A DNA stretch of 34,569 bases from contig PAUN01000079.1 in the NCBI GenBank assembly GCA_002712885.1, positions 1-34,569 of the forward strand, written 5' to 3'. A program made the translations under genes and the position numbers. The DNA is from Acidobacteriota bacterium (GTDB lineage: Bacteria > Acidobacteriota > Vicinamibacteria > Vicinamibacterales > UBA8438). The notes beneath the pieces were generated by a model. The model ran no database searches. It worked only from the letters and a program-made list of their open reading frames with translations, and was not told where the DNA came from. Shown here one piece after another: positions 1 to 8,204 of this stretch (positions are counted from its first letter, which is position 1; every line of letters starts with the position of its first letter).

Positions 1-1336
1 CCATGTACACGGCGCCGTGCAGCGGAGTCTGGTCGTAGTCGTTGGTCGCGTTGATGTCGAGACCGAGGCCCAGAAGGTAGGTGACCGTCTCGAGCGCGGT
101 TTCTTGTAACGGAAGGTTGTCGCCGAACCAGCGGCGGCCGTATTTGTCGGCGCCATCCACGTAGTCGGCCCCGGCCGCGACCATCAAGGCGGTGGTGCCG
201 TCGTTGGCCCGGAGCATCGGATCGGCGCCGGCGTCCGCCAGGATGCGCATGATCTCGAGATCGCCAAAGCTGGCGGCGAGGAAGAACGGCGTTGCTCCAA
301 TATTCGATGGTGCCAGTCCGTTGTCCTGGTAGATCCGCCGCGAGACGAACGGTAGCCGCCGTTCGAGTCTGGCGTCTGGGTCGGCGCCACGCTCGAGGAG
401 CGCGGTGACCACCTCCGGCATCACCCGTTGCACCGCGGCATGAAGCGCTGTGCGCCCGGCGCCGGCATGATTCGGGTCGGCGCCCTGTTCCAGCAGGAAG
501 AGCGCCATCTCGGCGTGCTCGCTGTCTATCGCCACCAGCAGCGCCGCCGCTTCCGTCTCCTCGACGAATCGGTTCCGGGCGTTCGTGTTGCCACCAATAC
601 CGTCCGGCGCTGCCTCGTTCACATCGGCCCCCGCCGACAGCAGCAGCCGGGCCGCCTCGATGTTGCCCTGCTGCGCCGCGAACAGGAGCGCGGTGAACCG
701 ATTCGTGGAGCGCGCCGACACGGACCCGCCCACCTCGAGCAGCACCCGTGCGACCGGCGTGTGGTTTTCGGCGATGGCTCGCATGAGCGCTGTCTGGCCC
801 AATGTGGCCTCGACCGTGTTGGGGTCGGCGCCGGCCGCCAGCAGGCTGCGCACCACCTCCAAGTTGCCGACCCGCGCCGCGGTCATGAGGGGGGTTTCGC
901 CGTTGCCGCGGGCCAGGTTGGCGTCGGCTCCGGCCGTCAGCAGTATCTGAACCACGGGGAGGCTGCCGTTGAGACAGGCTAGGGCCAGGGGAGTGGTGCC
1001 GTGATCGTCCACGGCATTCACCGCTGCTCCCGTGTCGAGTAACAAGGTGACCAGCGCTGCAGCGTCGCGGTGTGCCGCCCAATGGAGCGCGGTCGTCCCG
1101 TCGCCATACCGGCTGTTCGGATCGGCACCGGCGGTCAGGAGACGGCGGACCGCGGCGGTGTCGGTCTGGCGCGCCGCGGTGATGAGTTGGAGACCGTCCG
1201 GGGATGTCTGTGCGCGCACCGGCAGTGCGTCAAGCAGCAGCCCGGCCGCCATCGCCAGACACAACACTGGCGCGACGGTTCGGAATCTTCCTCGACGGGG
1301 CACGAGAGACTGGCGCGTATTCGGCTGATGCATCAT
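1..1336 (-). CDS. Secreted ankyrin-repeat protein (3' end outside window)
   Basis: Reading the minus strand from an ATG at 1336 (a second ATG follows at 1333) gives an open frame of 445 codons with no stop before the window edge, so the C-terminus is missing. The N-terminus has a basic stretch, a hydrophobic segment (APVLCLAMAAGLLLDALP) and a cleavage-like VRAQ, indicating export. From about residue 50 onward the protein is a run of ankyrin repeats of about 33 residues with the usual signatures (G-TALHWAA, LL-AGADPN, G-TPLMTAA-G--EVV--LL), at least nine recognisable. Ankyrin repeats bind proteins; no catalytic domain is visible. It is divergent from the PSCyt/DUF1552 pair at 1584-5356, and exported ankyrin proteins are often found beside such pairs in Acidobacteriota. 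The exact start among the two ATGs is uncertain and no strong ribosome-binding site is seen. Confidence 0.9.
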   Translation of the reverse strand, partial: MMHQPNTRQSLVPRRGRFRTVAPVLCLAMAAGLLLDALPVRAQTSPDGLQLITAARQTDTAAVRRLLTAGADPNSRYGDGTTALHWAAHRDAAALVTLLLDTGAAVNAVDDHGTTPLALACLNGSLPVVQILLTAGADANLARGNGETPLMTAARVGNLEVVRSLLAAGADPNTVEATLGQTALMRAIAENHTPVARVLLEVGGSVSARSTNRFTALLFAAQQGNIEAARLLLSAGADVNEAAPDGIGGNTNARNRFVEETEAAALLVAIDSEHAEMALFLLEQGADPNHAGAGRTALHAAVQRVMPEVVTALLERGADPDARLERRLPFVSRRIYQDNGLAPSNIGATPFFLAASFGDLEIMRILADAGADPMLRANDGTTALMVAAGADYVDGADKYGRRWFGDNLPLQETALETVTYLLGLGLDINATNDYDQTPLHGAVYM

Positions 1337-1493
1337 TACTCTTATTGAGGGTTCCGCCGGCCGTCTCTGCCGTAGATCAGCAGGGCCGAAAAGAAAAGGA
1401 ACAAGAGTTGGGGCAGTTCAAGACTGACCATGCGTTGCGGCCGCTCCGGCTGTTCCGGTGATTCAAGCGGCACCGATGGGAGCCGCCGCTACC

Positions 1494-1523
1494 TTGACTC
1501 TCCTTGGTCGCCCTCATGATAAT
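1494..1523 (+). promoter_or_regulatory. Candidate sigma70-type promoter for the PSCyt gene
   Basis: TTGACT at 1494-1499 and GATAAT at 1518-1523 are separated by 18 bp, each one mismatch from the -35 and -10 consensus. Transcription would begin near 1530, leaving about 54 nt before the ATG at 1584. This placement argues against longer upstream starts for that gene. Acidobacterial promoters are poorly characterised, so this is a pattern match only. Confidence 0.45.
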
Positions 1524-1583
1524 TCACCTGAACCGCTTTCGCGCACAAGACCCAAGCGGTGGTTTTTTGGACTCCGCCACCCG

Positions 1584-4001
1584 ATGACACCACGCCAGCT
1601 GTTCGCCGTCGCCGTCGCTGTCCTGTGCTTCGATGTGAGCGCGGGAGCGGCACAGACCACCGGCACTGCCGGCGATGACCAGGCGCTGATTCAGCGTCAC
1701 TGTCTCGGCTGTCATAACGACCGTACGCTGGCGGCGGGGCTCTCGCTGCAGGGGATCGACATCGAGACTGCGGGTCGGAATCCGGACGAAATCGAGCTCT
1801 GGGAGAAGGTGGTCCGGAAGCTGCGCACCCGCGCCATGCCACCCCCCGGTCGGCCGAAACCGTCTGAGGCCGAGTACGAAGGGATGGCGGCCCGCCTGGA
1901 AACCGCGGTCGATGCTGTGGCGCAGGCGTCTCCCGACCCGGGCCGACGACCCGCCGTCCACCGGCTGAACCGGGCCGAGTATGCGAATGCCGTCCGTGAC
2001 CTGTTGGCCCTGGAGATCGATGTGCGGTCGTTCCTGCCGGCCGATGACTCGGGATACGGGTTCGACAATATCGCGGACGTGTTGTCGGTCTCGCCGATGC
2101 TGACCGAGCGTTACTTGTCGGCCGCGAGGAAGGTCAGTCGTCTGGCGGTGGGGGACCCGTCGCTGGCGCCGACCACCGAAATCTTCGCCGTCGACAAATA
2201 TCTCAAGCAGGACGCACGAGTCAGCGACGACTTGCCCTTCGGGTCGCGTGGCGGCCTCGCCGTGCGGCACACGTTTCCGGTCGACGGCGACTATGTCGTG
2301 AAGGTCTACCTGTCGCGCACCTATGACGGGCGGCTCCGTGGGCTGGCGAATCGCCACGACATCGAGGTGCGGCTGGACGGCGCCCTGGTGAACACGATTG
2401 CCGTGGGTGGCCCGGTGGTTGATGCTGACGGGAATCCGCAGCGTCGCGACTACCGGAATTCGGCCGACGATGGCCAGGAGGTTCGGTTCGCCAGCCCGGC
2501 CGGTCCGCATCTTCTGGCTGTGAGTTTTGTCGGCCAGGCGTCGGTGCTCGAAGGTATGCGGCGGCCGCACTACGCGGTCACCAGCTATGAATACGCCGGC
2601 GACCAGACGGTCGATCCTGGCCTCGGCCGCGTCGAGTTGCGTGGACCCTATGACGTAACGGGGCGGGGCGATACGCCCAGTCGTCGGGCGCTGTTTACGT
2701 GTCACCCGGCGGCCGGCGTCACCCCGGGTGGTCCCGAAGAGGTGGCGTGCGCTCGCGAGATACTGGCGAGTCTGGCGCGGCGCGCGTTTCGGCGACCGGT
2801 CACGGACGTCGATCTCGACATGCTGCTCGAATTCTTTCACCTCGGTCGTGAGGAGCGCGACTTCGACTCCGGCATCGAGATGGCGCTTCGGCGCACGCTG
2901 GTCAGTCCAGATTTCCTGTTTCGGCGTGAGCGCGATCCCGACGGAGTGGCGGTGGAGGCGACCTACGCGATCAACGAGTCGGAACTCGCGGCAAGGCTGT
3001 CCTTCTTTCTGTGGAGCAGCATTCCTGACGACGAACTGCTCGACCTCGCCGAGCGCGGCGAGCTCCGACATCCTGGCGTGCTGGAGGCGCAGGTCGAGCG
3101 GATGCTCGCCGACCCTCGGGCGGGGGCCATCGTGGACAACTTCGGCGGGCAATGGCTCTATCTGCGCAACATGGCGCTCGTGGCGCCAGACCCGTATGCG
3201 TTCGCGGACTTCGACGCGAACCTGCGTGGAGCGATGGCGCGAGAGATGGAGCTGTTTCTCGATAGCCAGATGCGCGAGGACCACAGCGTGCTCGAGCTGA
3301 TGACGTCTGACCAGACGTTCGTGAACCAGCGACTCGCGGAGCACTACGGTATCCCAAACGTGTATGGCAACCACTTCCGCCGGATCACGCTCGACGGCGA
3401 GTTGGAGCCACGACGTGGGCTGTTGGGCAAAGGGAGTTTGCTGACGGTGACCTCCTACGCGCACCGGACGTCTCCGGTGGTGCGTGGGAAGTGGCTGCTT
3501 GAGAACATTCTAGGGACTTCGCCCCCACCCCCCCCGCCGGACCGGCCGGCGTTGGCCGAGAATGACGATAATGGCGCCGCCCCTCAGTCGGTGCGCGAGC
3601 GGATGGAGGCCCACCGCGCGAATCCGGTCTGCGCGAGCTGTCACCGGGTGATGGACCCGCTGGGGTTCGCGCTGGAGAACTTCGACGCGATCGGCCGCTG
3701 GCGGACCACCAGCGAGGCGGGCACGCCGGTTGACGCTGCGGGTGAACTGGCGGACGGGACACTGGTGAACGGGCCCGGGTCCCTGACGGCGGCACTGTTG
3801 AAGCGCCCCGAGAGTTTCGTCACGACCGTGACCGAGAAACTGCTGACGTATGCGCTGGGGCGCGGTGTAGAGTACTTTGATGCTCCGGCGGTGCGTCAGA
3901 TCGTCAGCCAAGCGGCGGACGACGACTACCGCTGGTCCGCGTTGATCGCGGGTATCGCCCGCAGCGTGCCGTTTCAGATGAGGAGAGGTCCTGCGTCATG
4001 A
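1584..4001 (+). CDS. Planctomycete-type di-haem cytochrome (PSCyt/DUF1587-1595-1592-1588-1585)
   Basis: This 805-residue exported protein belongs to the multidomain DUF1587/DUF1592/DUF1588/DUF1585 family. A signal peptide (residues 1-23, MTPRQLFAVAVAVLCF then ending GAAQ) is followed by a cytochrome c site CLGCH at 40-44. DUF1587 contains HRLNRAEYANAVRDLL, then DUF1595 and DUF1592 follow (LSFFLWSSIPDDELL, then DNFGGQWLYLRN). DUF1588 holds a second haem motif CASCH at 683-687 followed by MDPLGFALENFD, and the C-terminal DUF1585 has EKLLTYALGRGVEY. Two CxxCH sites indicate a periplasmic di-haem protein; the substrate of this family is not established. The ATG at 1584 is preferred over an in-frame upstream start at 1458 because it begins the signal peptide and lies below a candidate promoter. 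The stop overlaps the next gene by 4 nt (ATGA), so the two are probably translationally coupled. A paralogue begins at 32249. Confidence 0.93.
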   Translation: MTPRQLFAVAVAVLCFDVSAGAAQTTGTAGDDQALIQRHCLGCHNDRTLAAGLSLQGIDIETAGRNPDEIELWEKVVRKLRTRAMPPPGRPKPSEAEYEGMAARLETAVDAVAQASPDPGRRPAVHRLNRAEYANAVRDLLALEIDVRSFLPADDSGYGFDNIADVLSVSPMLTERYLSAARKVSRLAVGDPSLAPTTEIFAVDKYLKQDARVSDDLPFGSRGGLAVRHTFPVDGDYVVKVYLSRTYDGRLRGLANRHDIEVRLDGALVNTIAVGGPVVDADGNPQRRDYRNSADDGQEVRFASPAGPHLLAVSFVGQASVLEGMRRPHYAVTSYEYAGDQTVDPGLGRVELRGPYDVTGRGDTPSRRALFTCHPAAGVTPGGPEEVACAREILASLARRAFRRPVTDVDLDMLLEFFHLGREERDFDSGIEMALRRTLVSPDFLFRRERDPDGVAVEATYAINESELAARLSFFLWSSIPDDELLDLAERGELRHPGVLEAQVERMLADPRAGAIVDNFGGQWLYLRNMALVAPDPYAFADFDANLRGAMAREMELFLDSQMREDHSVLELMTSDQTFVNQRLAEHYGIPNVYGNHFRRITLDGELEPRRGLLGKGSLLTVTSYAHRTSPVVRGKWLLENILGTSPPPPPPDRPALAENDDNGAAPQSVRERMEAHRANPVCASCHRVMDPLGFALENFDAIGRWRTTSEAGTPVDAAGELADGTLVNGPGSLTAALLKRPESFVTTVTEKLLTYALGRGVEYFDAPAVRQIVSQAADDDYRWSALIAGIARSVPFQMRRGPAS

Positions 4002-5356
4002 TCATCACCAAGCTGGCGTTACCCCGTCGGACGTTCCTCCGTGGCGTGGGTGCGACCCTGGCGCTGCCGCTGCTCGACGGCATGGTGCCGGCGCTGTCGG
4101 CCATGCGCAACACCGCGGCGCAGCCGGTATCCCGGCTCTACGTGGGGTACGTGCCCAACGGGGTGATCATGGATAAGTGGACGCCTAGCGCCGACGGCAC
4201 CGGGTTCGAGTTGCCACAGACGTTGGCGCCGCTGAAGCCGTTCCAGGATCAGGTCACGGTGGTCAGCGGACTCGCCAGCGAGCCGATGTTCCCGCTGCCG
4301 GGTGAGGGCACTGGCGACCATGTGCGTGCGGCGGCGGCGTTTCTGACCGGCGTGCATCCGAAGAAAACCGAGGGGCCGGACATTCGAGGCGGGACGTCGC
4401 TCGACCAGATCGCGGCCGCGCGATTTGGTCAGCAGACGCAGCTGGCGTCGCTCGAACTGAGCCTCGATCCCAACGAGTTGATCGGTGCCTGCGAGGCCGG
4501 CTGGAGTTGCGCGTACGCCAATACGCTGTCGTGGCGGAATCCCACCACGCCGCTGCCGATGGAGAACCAGCCACGTGCGGTTTTCGAGCGGCTCTTCGGC
4601 GACGCCGACGATACGAGTCAGGCCGCGCGGTTGGCGCGTATTCGTGAGGACCGCAGCATTCTCGACTCCCTGGTCCAGGAGGTCGGTAACTTTCAGGGCA
4701 CCCTGGCGCCTGGCGACCGGGACAAGATCAACCAGTATCTCGACGCCATCCGCGACATCGAGCGTCGTATTCAGTTGGCCGAGACGCAGAGCGCGGTGGA
4801 ACTACCGGAGCTGGCCCGACCCACGGGCGGCATTCCCGACACGTTTGCCGACCACGCGCGGTTGATGTTCGACCTGCAGGTGCTGGCGTTGCAGACCGAC
4901 ATGACCCGCATCATCACATTCATGATGTCGCGCGAGGTCAGCCCGCGTACCTATCCGGAGCTGGGTATTCCAGACCCGCATCACGGGTTGTCCCACCACC
5001 AGAACAACCCGGTGCAAATGGAGAAGTTGGCGAAGGTCAACCTGCACCACATCCAACAGTTTGCGTACTTCCTTGACCGGCTGCAGTCGACGCCGGACGG
5101 GGACGGCACATTGTTCGACCACATGTTGATGATGTACGGCTGCGGGATCAGCGACGGTAACCAGCATCTGCACGTCAATCTGCCCGTCTTGCTGGCGGGT
5201 GGCGCCGGCGGGCGTTTGCGGGGCGGTCGTCATGTGCGGGTCACCGAAGGCACACCGCTGACCAACCTGCAGCTCACCCTGCTGGACAAGCTGGGGGTGC
5301 CGATCGAGCAGTTCGGTGACAGCACCGGCCAACTGGAACACTTGTCCGGCGTCTAG
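3998..5356 (+). CDS. DUF1552 family protein with Tat signal
   Basis: A 452-residue protein of the DUF1552 family, the usual neighbour of PSCyt/PSD proteins. The N-terminus has a twin-arginine signal (PRRTFLRG, arginines 10-11, then VGATLALPLL), so it is exported folded. The body shows family hallmarks: YVPNGVIMDKWTP, HVRAAAAFLTGVHPKKTEGPDI, a helical stretch near the middle (DKINQYLDAIRDIERRIQLAE), HHGLSHHQNNP, and a C-terminal MMYGCGISDGNQHLHVNLPVLLAGG. These histidine- and glycine-rich blocks resemble the metal-dependent sulfatase/alkaline phosphatase-like fold of the related DUF1501 family, but no activity is established. It overlaps the upstream cytochrome gene by 4 nt and almost certainly works with it in the periplasm. 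Confidence 0.93.
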   Translation: MIITKLALPRRTFLRGVGATLALPLLDGMVPALSAMRNTAAQPVSRLYVGYVPNGVIMDKWTPSADGTGFELPQTLAPLKPFQDQVTVVSGLASEPMFPLPGEGTGDHVRAAAAFLTGVHPKKTEGPDIRGGTSLDQIAAARFGQQTQLASLELSLDPNELIGACEAGWSCAYANTLSWRNPTTPLPMENQPRAVFERLFGDADDTSQAARLARIREDRSILDSLVQEVGNFQGTLAPGDRDKINQYLDAIRDIERRIQLAETQSAVELPELARPTGGIPDTFADHARLMFDLQVLALQTDMTRIITFMMSREVSPRTYPELGIPDPHHGLSHHQNNPVQMEKLAKVNLHHIQQFAYFLDRLQSTPDGDGTLFDHMLMMYGCGISDGNQHLHVNLPVLLAGGAGGRLRGGRHVRVTEGTPLTNLQLTLLDKLGVPIEQFGDSTGQLEHLSGV

Positions 5357-5428
5357 AATCGTAGATAGCCGTCCGCACGCTGGCGCGTAAAGCCTCGGGC
5401 AGGGAACGGATGAGGCGGCGGTGTGGCG

Positions 5429-5467
5429 CAGGCCTGAAGGCCTGCGATCGCACGGCTAAAGCCGTGC
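5429..5467. repeat. Two tandem REP-like hairpins
   Basis: CAGGCCTGAAGGCCTG (5429-5444) and GCACGGCTAAAGCCGTGC (5450-5467) are two near-perfect short hairpins separated by 5 nt, lying between the convergent DUF1552 and DUF2911 genes. Units of this shape are dispersed in many acidobacterial and other GC-rich genomes. They may act as a bidirectional terminator or an mRNA-stabilising element; only the hairpins themselves are directly visible. Confidence 0.7.
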
Positions 5468-5470
5468 GCC

Positions 5471-5526
5471 GCCCACTCCATGGGGACCCCTGAATGTGCC
5501 ACTCCGCAGCTGCGGGGCACGCCCTG
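5471..5526. repeat. GC-rich intergenic repeat, partial copy E
   Basis: This segment shares the blocks TGGGGACCCCTG and CCACTCCGC followed by a GC-rich hairpin with the copy at 26295-26397, and is related to the copy at 21897. It corresponds to the right half of the repeat only. It ends directly beside the stop of the DUF2911 gene. Confidence 0.6.
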
Positions 5527-6153
5527 TTACGGCCAGAGGATTTGCCAGTCCGCGAAATACTCGACGGTGCCCCAAGTTATTCGTAGGGTCCCCGACGGCA
5601 CCTCCTCGTTCTCACCGCCGAGATTCGGTTCCAGCGTGATGGCCATACTGGGAGCGGCTTCCGCGAGCACGCGGCGGCTCATGGACGCTTGTCCAAAATC
5701 TCGCGACGGGTCGTAGTCGGTGCCCCACTGCCGAGTCTCGAGGCTGACGATCAGTTCGGCCCCGGTCTCTCGTGGAAGCAGAAACAGGGTGTACTCGCCG
5801 CGCGGCACGTCGAGGTCGCCGATACGCACGTCAAGATCCAGGGTCAGGCGCGTGGCCCAGTTCGCACCGACCCGCCAGACCTCGTCGTAGGGCACCAGTC
5901 CGCCGAAGATCGTGCGACCTCGCGCGTGGGGTTGGCCGTAGTCGATGGTGATGCGCGAGGGACCCGAATGGGACGGCGTGCCCGGGAACCATCCGCCTCC
6001 CCGCGTGACCCGGCCATCGAATGTCACGCTCGTCGTCACGCGCCCGCTGGGCGCCACGTGCGGCTTAGGCCGAGACTCTTGGGCTGCAACGGACGCCCCG
6101 AGGAGAATGGCGGTTGACAGCGTCAACCCGAGGCGAAAGGGTGATGTCACCAT
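5527..6153 (-). CDS. DUF2911 domain protein, exported
   Basis: A 208-residue protein with a signal peptide (MVTSPFRLGLTLSTAILLGASVAAQ) and a DUF2911 domain over most of its length. Family signatures are visible in order: IDYGQPHARGRTIFGGLVPYDEVWR, GANWATRLTLD, VPRGEYTLFLLP, then a WGTDYDPS stretch and the C-terminal LRITWGTVEY. Members are secreted or periplasmic beta-sandwich proteins without established function, common in Bacteroidota and Acidobacteriota. The ATG at 6153 starts the signal peptide; the frame stays open upstream to about 6519, but that extension has no recognisable content and would overlap the FmdB-like gene. No good ribosome-binding site precedes the ATG. It lies 61 nt downstream of the FmdB-like gene and could be co-transcribed with it. 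Confidence 0.88.
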   Translation of the reverse strand: MVTSPFRLGLTLSTAILLGASVAAQESRPKPHVAPSGRVTTSVTFDGRVTRGGGWFPGTPSHSGPSRITIDYGQPHARGRTIFGGLVPYDEVWRVGANWATRLTLDLDVRIGDLDVPRGEYTLFLLPRETGAELIVSLETRQWGTDYDPSRDFGQASMSRRVLAEAAPSMAITLEPNLGGENEEVPSGTLRITWGTVEYFADWQILWP

Positions 6154-6214
6154 GGTGGCACGGGAGAACGGATGTCGGTGCTCGGGTTGCGAGTCACTGT
6201 CCCACCGGTCGCGC

Positions 6215-6466
6215 TCAGTGGTGGTGATGGTGATACGCCTCGTGCTCCGCGTGGGCCTTGTCACGTTGGATCTTCTTGGCGTCCTTGCGGGCAAGGCCCA
6301 AGGTGCGCTGACGGGTCCCGTCCGAGCTGACCGAGGCGAGCGAGAGCTGCTTCTCCAGCGAGGTGCTCTGACAGGCTGGACAAGCCGGGGCCGTCGTATC
6401 CTTGGGTAGCACCAGGAGCTCGAATTCGTGGTGGCAGTCGCGGCACGCGTATTCGAAAATCGGCAT
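6215..6466 (-). CDS. FmdB-type zinc-ribbon protein with natural histidine tail
   Basis: An 83-residue protein beginning MPIFEYACRDC, the characteristic start of the FmdB/CxxC_CxxC_SSSS zinc-ribbon family. The four zinc ligands are CRDC and CPAC, about 25 residues apart. Family members are small and have been called putative regulatory proteins, but their role is not firmly known. After the ribbon comes a basic linker (RKDAKKIQRDKAHAEHE) and a terminal tract of five histidines just before the stop, which could bind extra metal. The ATG at 6466 is preferred to a GTG at 6496 because all family members begin at this MP-x-EY motif. The downstream neighbour on the same strand is DUF2911. Confidence 0.85.
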   Translation of the reverse strand: MPIFEYACRDCHHEFELLVLPKDTTAPACPACQSTSLEKQLSLASVSSDGTRQRTLGLARKDAKKIQRDKAHAEHEAYHHHHH

Positions 6467-6642
6467 CTGTCGTTCCCGGGACTCGATGGAAGCCACGTGC
6501 GAACAAGTCGCGATTCCACGCGGCGGATTGGTCGCAGATTATCACAGCGGAGCAGACCCGCGGGAGCCCATGGGCGGTTCGCGTGGGCGCTTCACGGTAA
6601 GATGCGCGCGGAAAATAGACACCGCAGATAGGGAGGAGTTCT

Positions 6643-7089
6643 ATGGGACTGATCAGCCTCATGCTCGTGCTCGGAACCGCCGCCGCACAGGCGGTCGTTC
6701 CGCCGGGAACCGTCGCGACTGGCGCGGACTTGAAGAGGGTCTTGGCGGAAGCGCCGGCCGGCCCAATGACGGTCGCTCGAATCGAAACCACTGACACGAC
6801 GCGGGTCAATCTCATTCATCGGACTGTCCCGCAGAACGCCATCATCCATCCCACCGGCTGGGAGGTGCATCACATCACGGACGGCAGGGGGACAGTTGTC
6901 ACCGGGGGACGCGTCGTGCGGTCCACTGGCCCGGACGGTGAACGGATCGCCAAGATCGAAGATGGCGACCGTCGGGTGGTGACGATCGGTGATGTCGTCA
7001 TCATCCCCGCGGGCACGCCACACTGGTACTCCGACATAGACGGCTCGGTCACCTATCTCGAGATTCGCTACGACCCGGGATCCAACTGA
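6643..7089 (+). CDS. Secreted cupin-domain protein
   Basis: A 148-residue protein with a short hydrophobic N-terminus (LISLMLVLGTAAAQA) that looks like a signal peptide, followed by a single small cupin barrel. The barrel is recognised from HPTGWEVHHITDGRGTVVTGG, with histidines spaced as in cupin motif 1, and GDVVIIPAGTPHWYSDIDG, typical of cupin motif 2. Cupins usually bind a metal through such histidines; no substrate can be assigned. A strong ribosome-binding site (GGGAGGAG) lies just upstream of the ATG. It is divergent from the FmdB-like gene and convergent with the gene at 7239, from which a perfect hairpin terminator separates it. Confidence 0.88.
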   Translation: MGLISLMLVLGTAAAQAVVPPGTVATGADLKRVLAEAPAGPMTVARIETTDTTRVNLIHRTVPQNAIIHPTGWEVHHITDGRGTVVTGGRVVRSTGPDGERIAKIEDGDRRVVTIGDVVIIPAGTPHWYSDIDGSVTYLEIRYDPGSN

Positions 7090-7185
7090 GCGGATTGCGA
7101 GTCGGTCTGAGGCGCCGGACGTGGCCCCCCGAGCCTATTCCGCGCGGAGCGCTGTCGCCGGTGTGGTTCTCGGTGGGATGCGAGT

Positions 7186-7221
7186 GACGGAGACGAGGCC
7201 CCGCCGGGCCTCGTCTCCGTC
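7186..7221. terminator. Perfect 16-bp hairpin, bidirectional terminator
   Basis: GACGGAGACGAGGCCC (7186-7201) pairs perfectly with GGGCCTCGTCTCCGTC (7206-7221) around a 4-nt loop, followed by TT. It sits between the converging cupin gene and the gene ending at 7239, the expected place for a shared intrinsic terminator. The T-tract is short. Confidence 0.8.
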
Positions 7222-7238
7222 TTCAGCGGACGAGTGAG

Positions 7239-8204
7239 TTAGGGCTGCTCGGTCGTCTCATCCTCAGTGCGGCCCGACCGCAGGCTGTTCTCGAGACCGT
7301 AGTTGCCTTCATGACACGCGTATTCGTAAATTTGATACGTGTTGTCCCGGTTCAGCGGCATTGCCACGGTCCACGGCGCCGTGAACGGTTTGGGGTCTTC
7401 GATCGTGACCGAGTAACTGATGGTGTCGGCACCCACGCGCGTGAATCGTTCGACAATCTTCAGCGCCTCGCTCTGCTCGATACCTCTGACTCCCCGGCTG
7501 GCGATGTTGGTGCCGATCGTGCCCTGGTCGTTGTAGTTGCCGGTCTCGACGATCAACGTGTCGCCTTCCCAGCGTCCGCGCGGGTCGCCGTTCCAGAGGC
7601 GGATGTTCTCCGACAGGGCCGGCCGGTCGTCTACCGGAATGACACGCGCTTCATGAATCATCTCGTAGAAGAGGATGACGTAGCCCGGCACCTGCAGGAT
7701 CTGATAGCCGGCGCCATACCCGCCTGGGAACATGCCACCGGGTATTCCACGTGTGATACACCGTTCCCACGGCGTGTGGGTTAACCAGCCGTCCGTCAAG
7801 TTGATCAGGTTGTTGTTCCGACTGGCGATGGCCTCCCGTCGCAGCGGCACGCGGCCACTGGGTGGGTCGACGACCATCGATTGGCGCCGTTCGTTCCGCA
7901 GCGCATCGCCGGGACCGTCACCCCAAGGGCCCGCGGGTCCGGCTGAACGGGCGTCGGGGTTGGGCTCGGCTGGAGGACGCTGTGGCCGGTTGCTGCCCGG
8001 GAACCAGGCGGCCAGAGGCGCGAGCCGCTCCAGGTCGATGTCGTTGGGGGCTTCGAACGGGGTCGGGTCGAAGTTGGTCCAGACGCCCTGGATGTCAGGC
8101 TGCCCGTGGGCCGCGGTCTGCGCCAGGGCTGGGGTGCTGGCGGCCACGACCAGCGCGAATGCGAATGCCGGCACTGTTGTGAATACGCGGTGTCGCATGC
8201 TCAT
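7239..8204 (-). CDS. Conserved exported protein of unknown function (acidobacterial type)
   Basis: A 321-residue exported protein (signal MSMRHRVFTTVPAFAFALVVAAST with cleavage after ALAQ). It has the pattern of a large family common in Acidobacteriota and marine metagenomes: PDIQGVWTNFD near the start, WERCITRGIPGGMFP, YQILQVPGYVILFYEMIHEARVIP, then GDPRGRWEGDTLIVETGNYND. It ends with VERFTR, FTAPWTVAMP and the hallmark EYACHEGNYGLENSL. I recognise the family by these motifs but know of no established activity; the layout suggests a beta-rich periplasmic protein. The ATG is preceded by a good AAGGGAGA ribosome-binding site 7 nt away. It converges with the cupin gene and diverges from the PagL-like gene. 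Confidence 0.85.
   Translation of the reverse strand: MSMRHRVFTTVPAFAFALVVAASTPALAQTAAHGQPDIQGVWTNFDPTPFEAPNDIDLERLAPLAAWFPGSNRPQRPPAEPNPDARSAGPAGPWGDGPGDALRNERRQSMVVDPPSGRVPLRREAIASRNNNLINLTDGWLTHTPWERCITRGIPGGMFPGGYGAGYQILQVPGYVILFYEMIHEARVIPVDDRPALSENIRLWNGDPRGRWEGDTLIVETGNYNDQGTIGTNIASRGVRGIEQSEALKIVERFTRVGADTISYSVTIEDPKPFTAPWTVAMPLNRDNTYQIYEYACHEGNYGLENSLRSGRTEDETTEQP

Noticed and set aside
1524-3464. Long minus-strand open frame of about 646 codons opposite the PSCyt gene
   Set aside because: It has no signal, domain or motif and mirrors the codon bias of the clearly coding plus strand; GC-rich DNA routinely leaves such frames open.
5429-5467. Possible CRISPR or tRNA-like structure
   Set aside because: The two hairpins differ in sequence and are not a spaced repeat array; no cloverleaf can be drawn.
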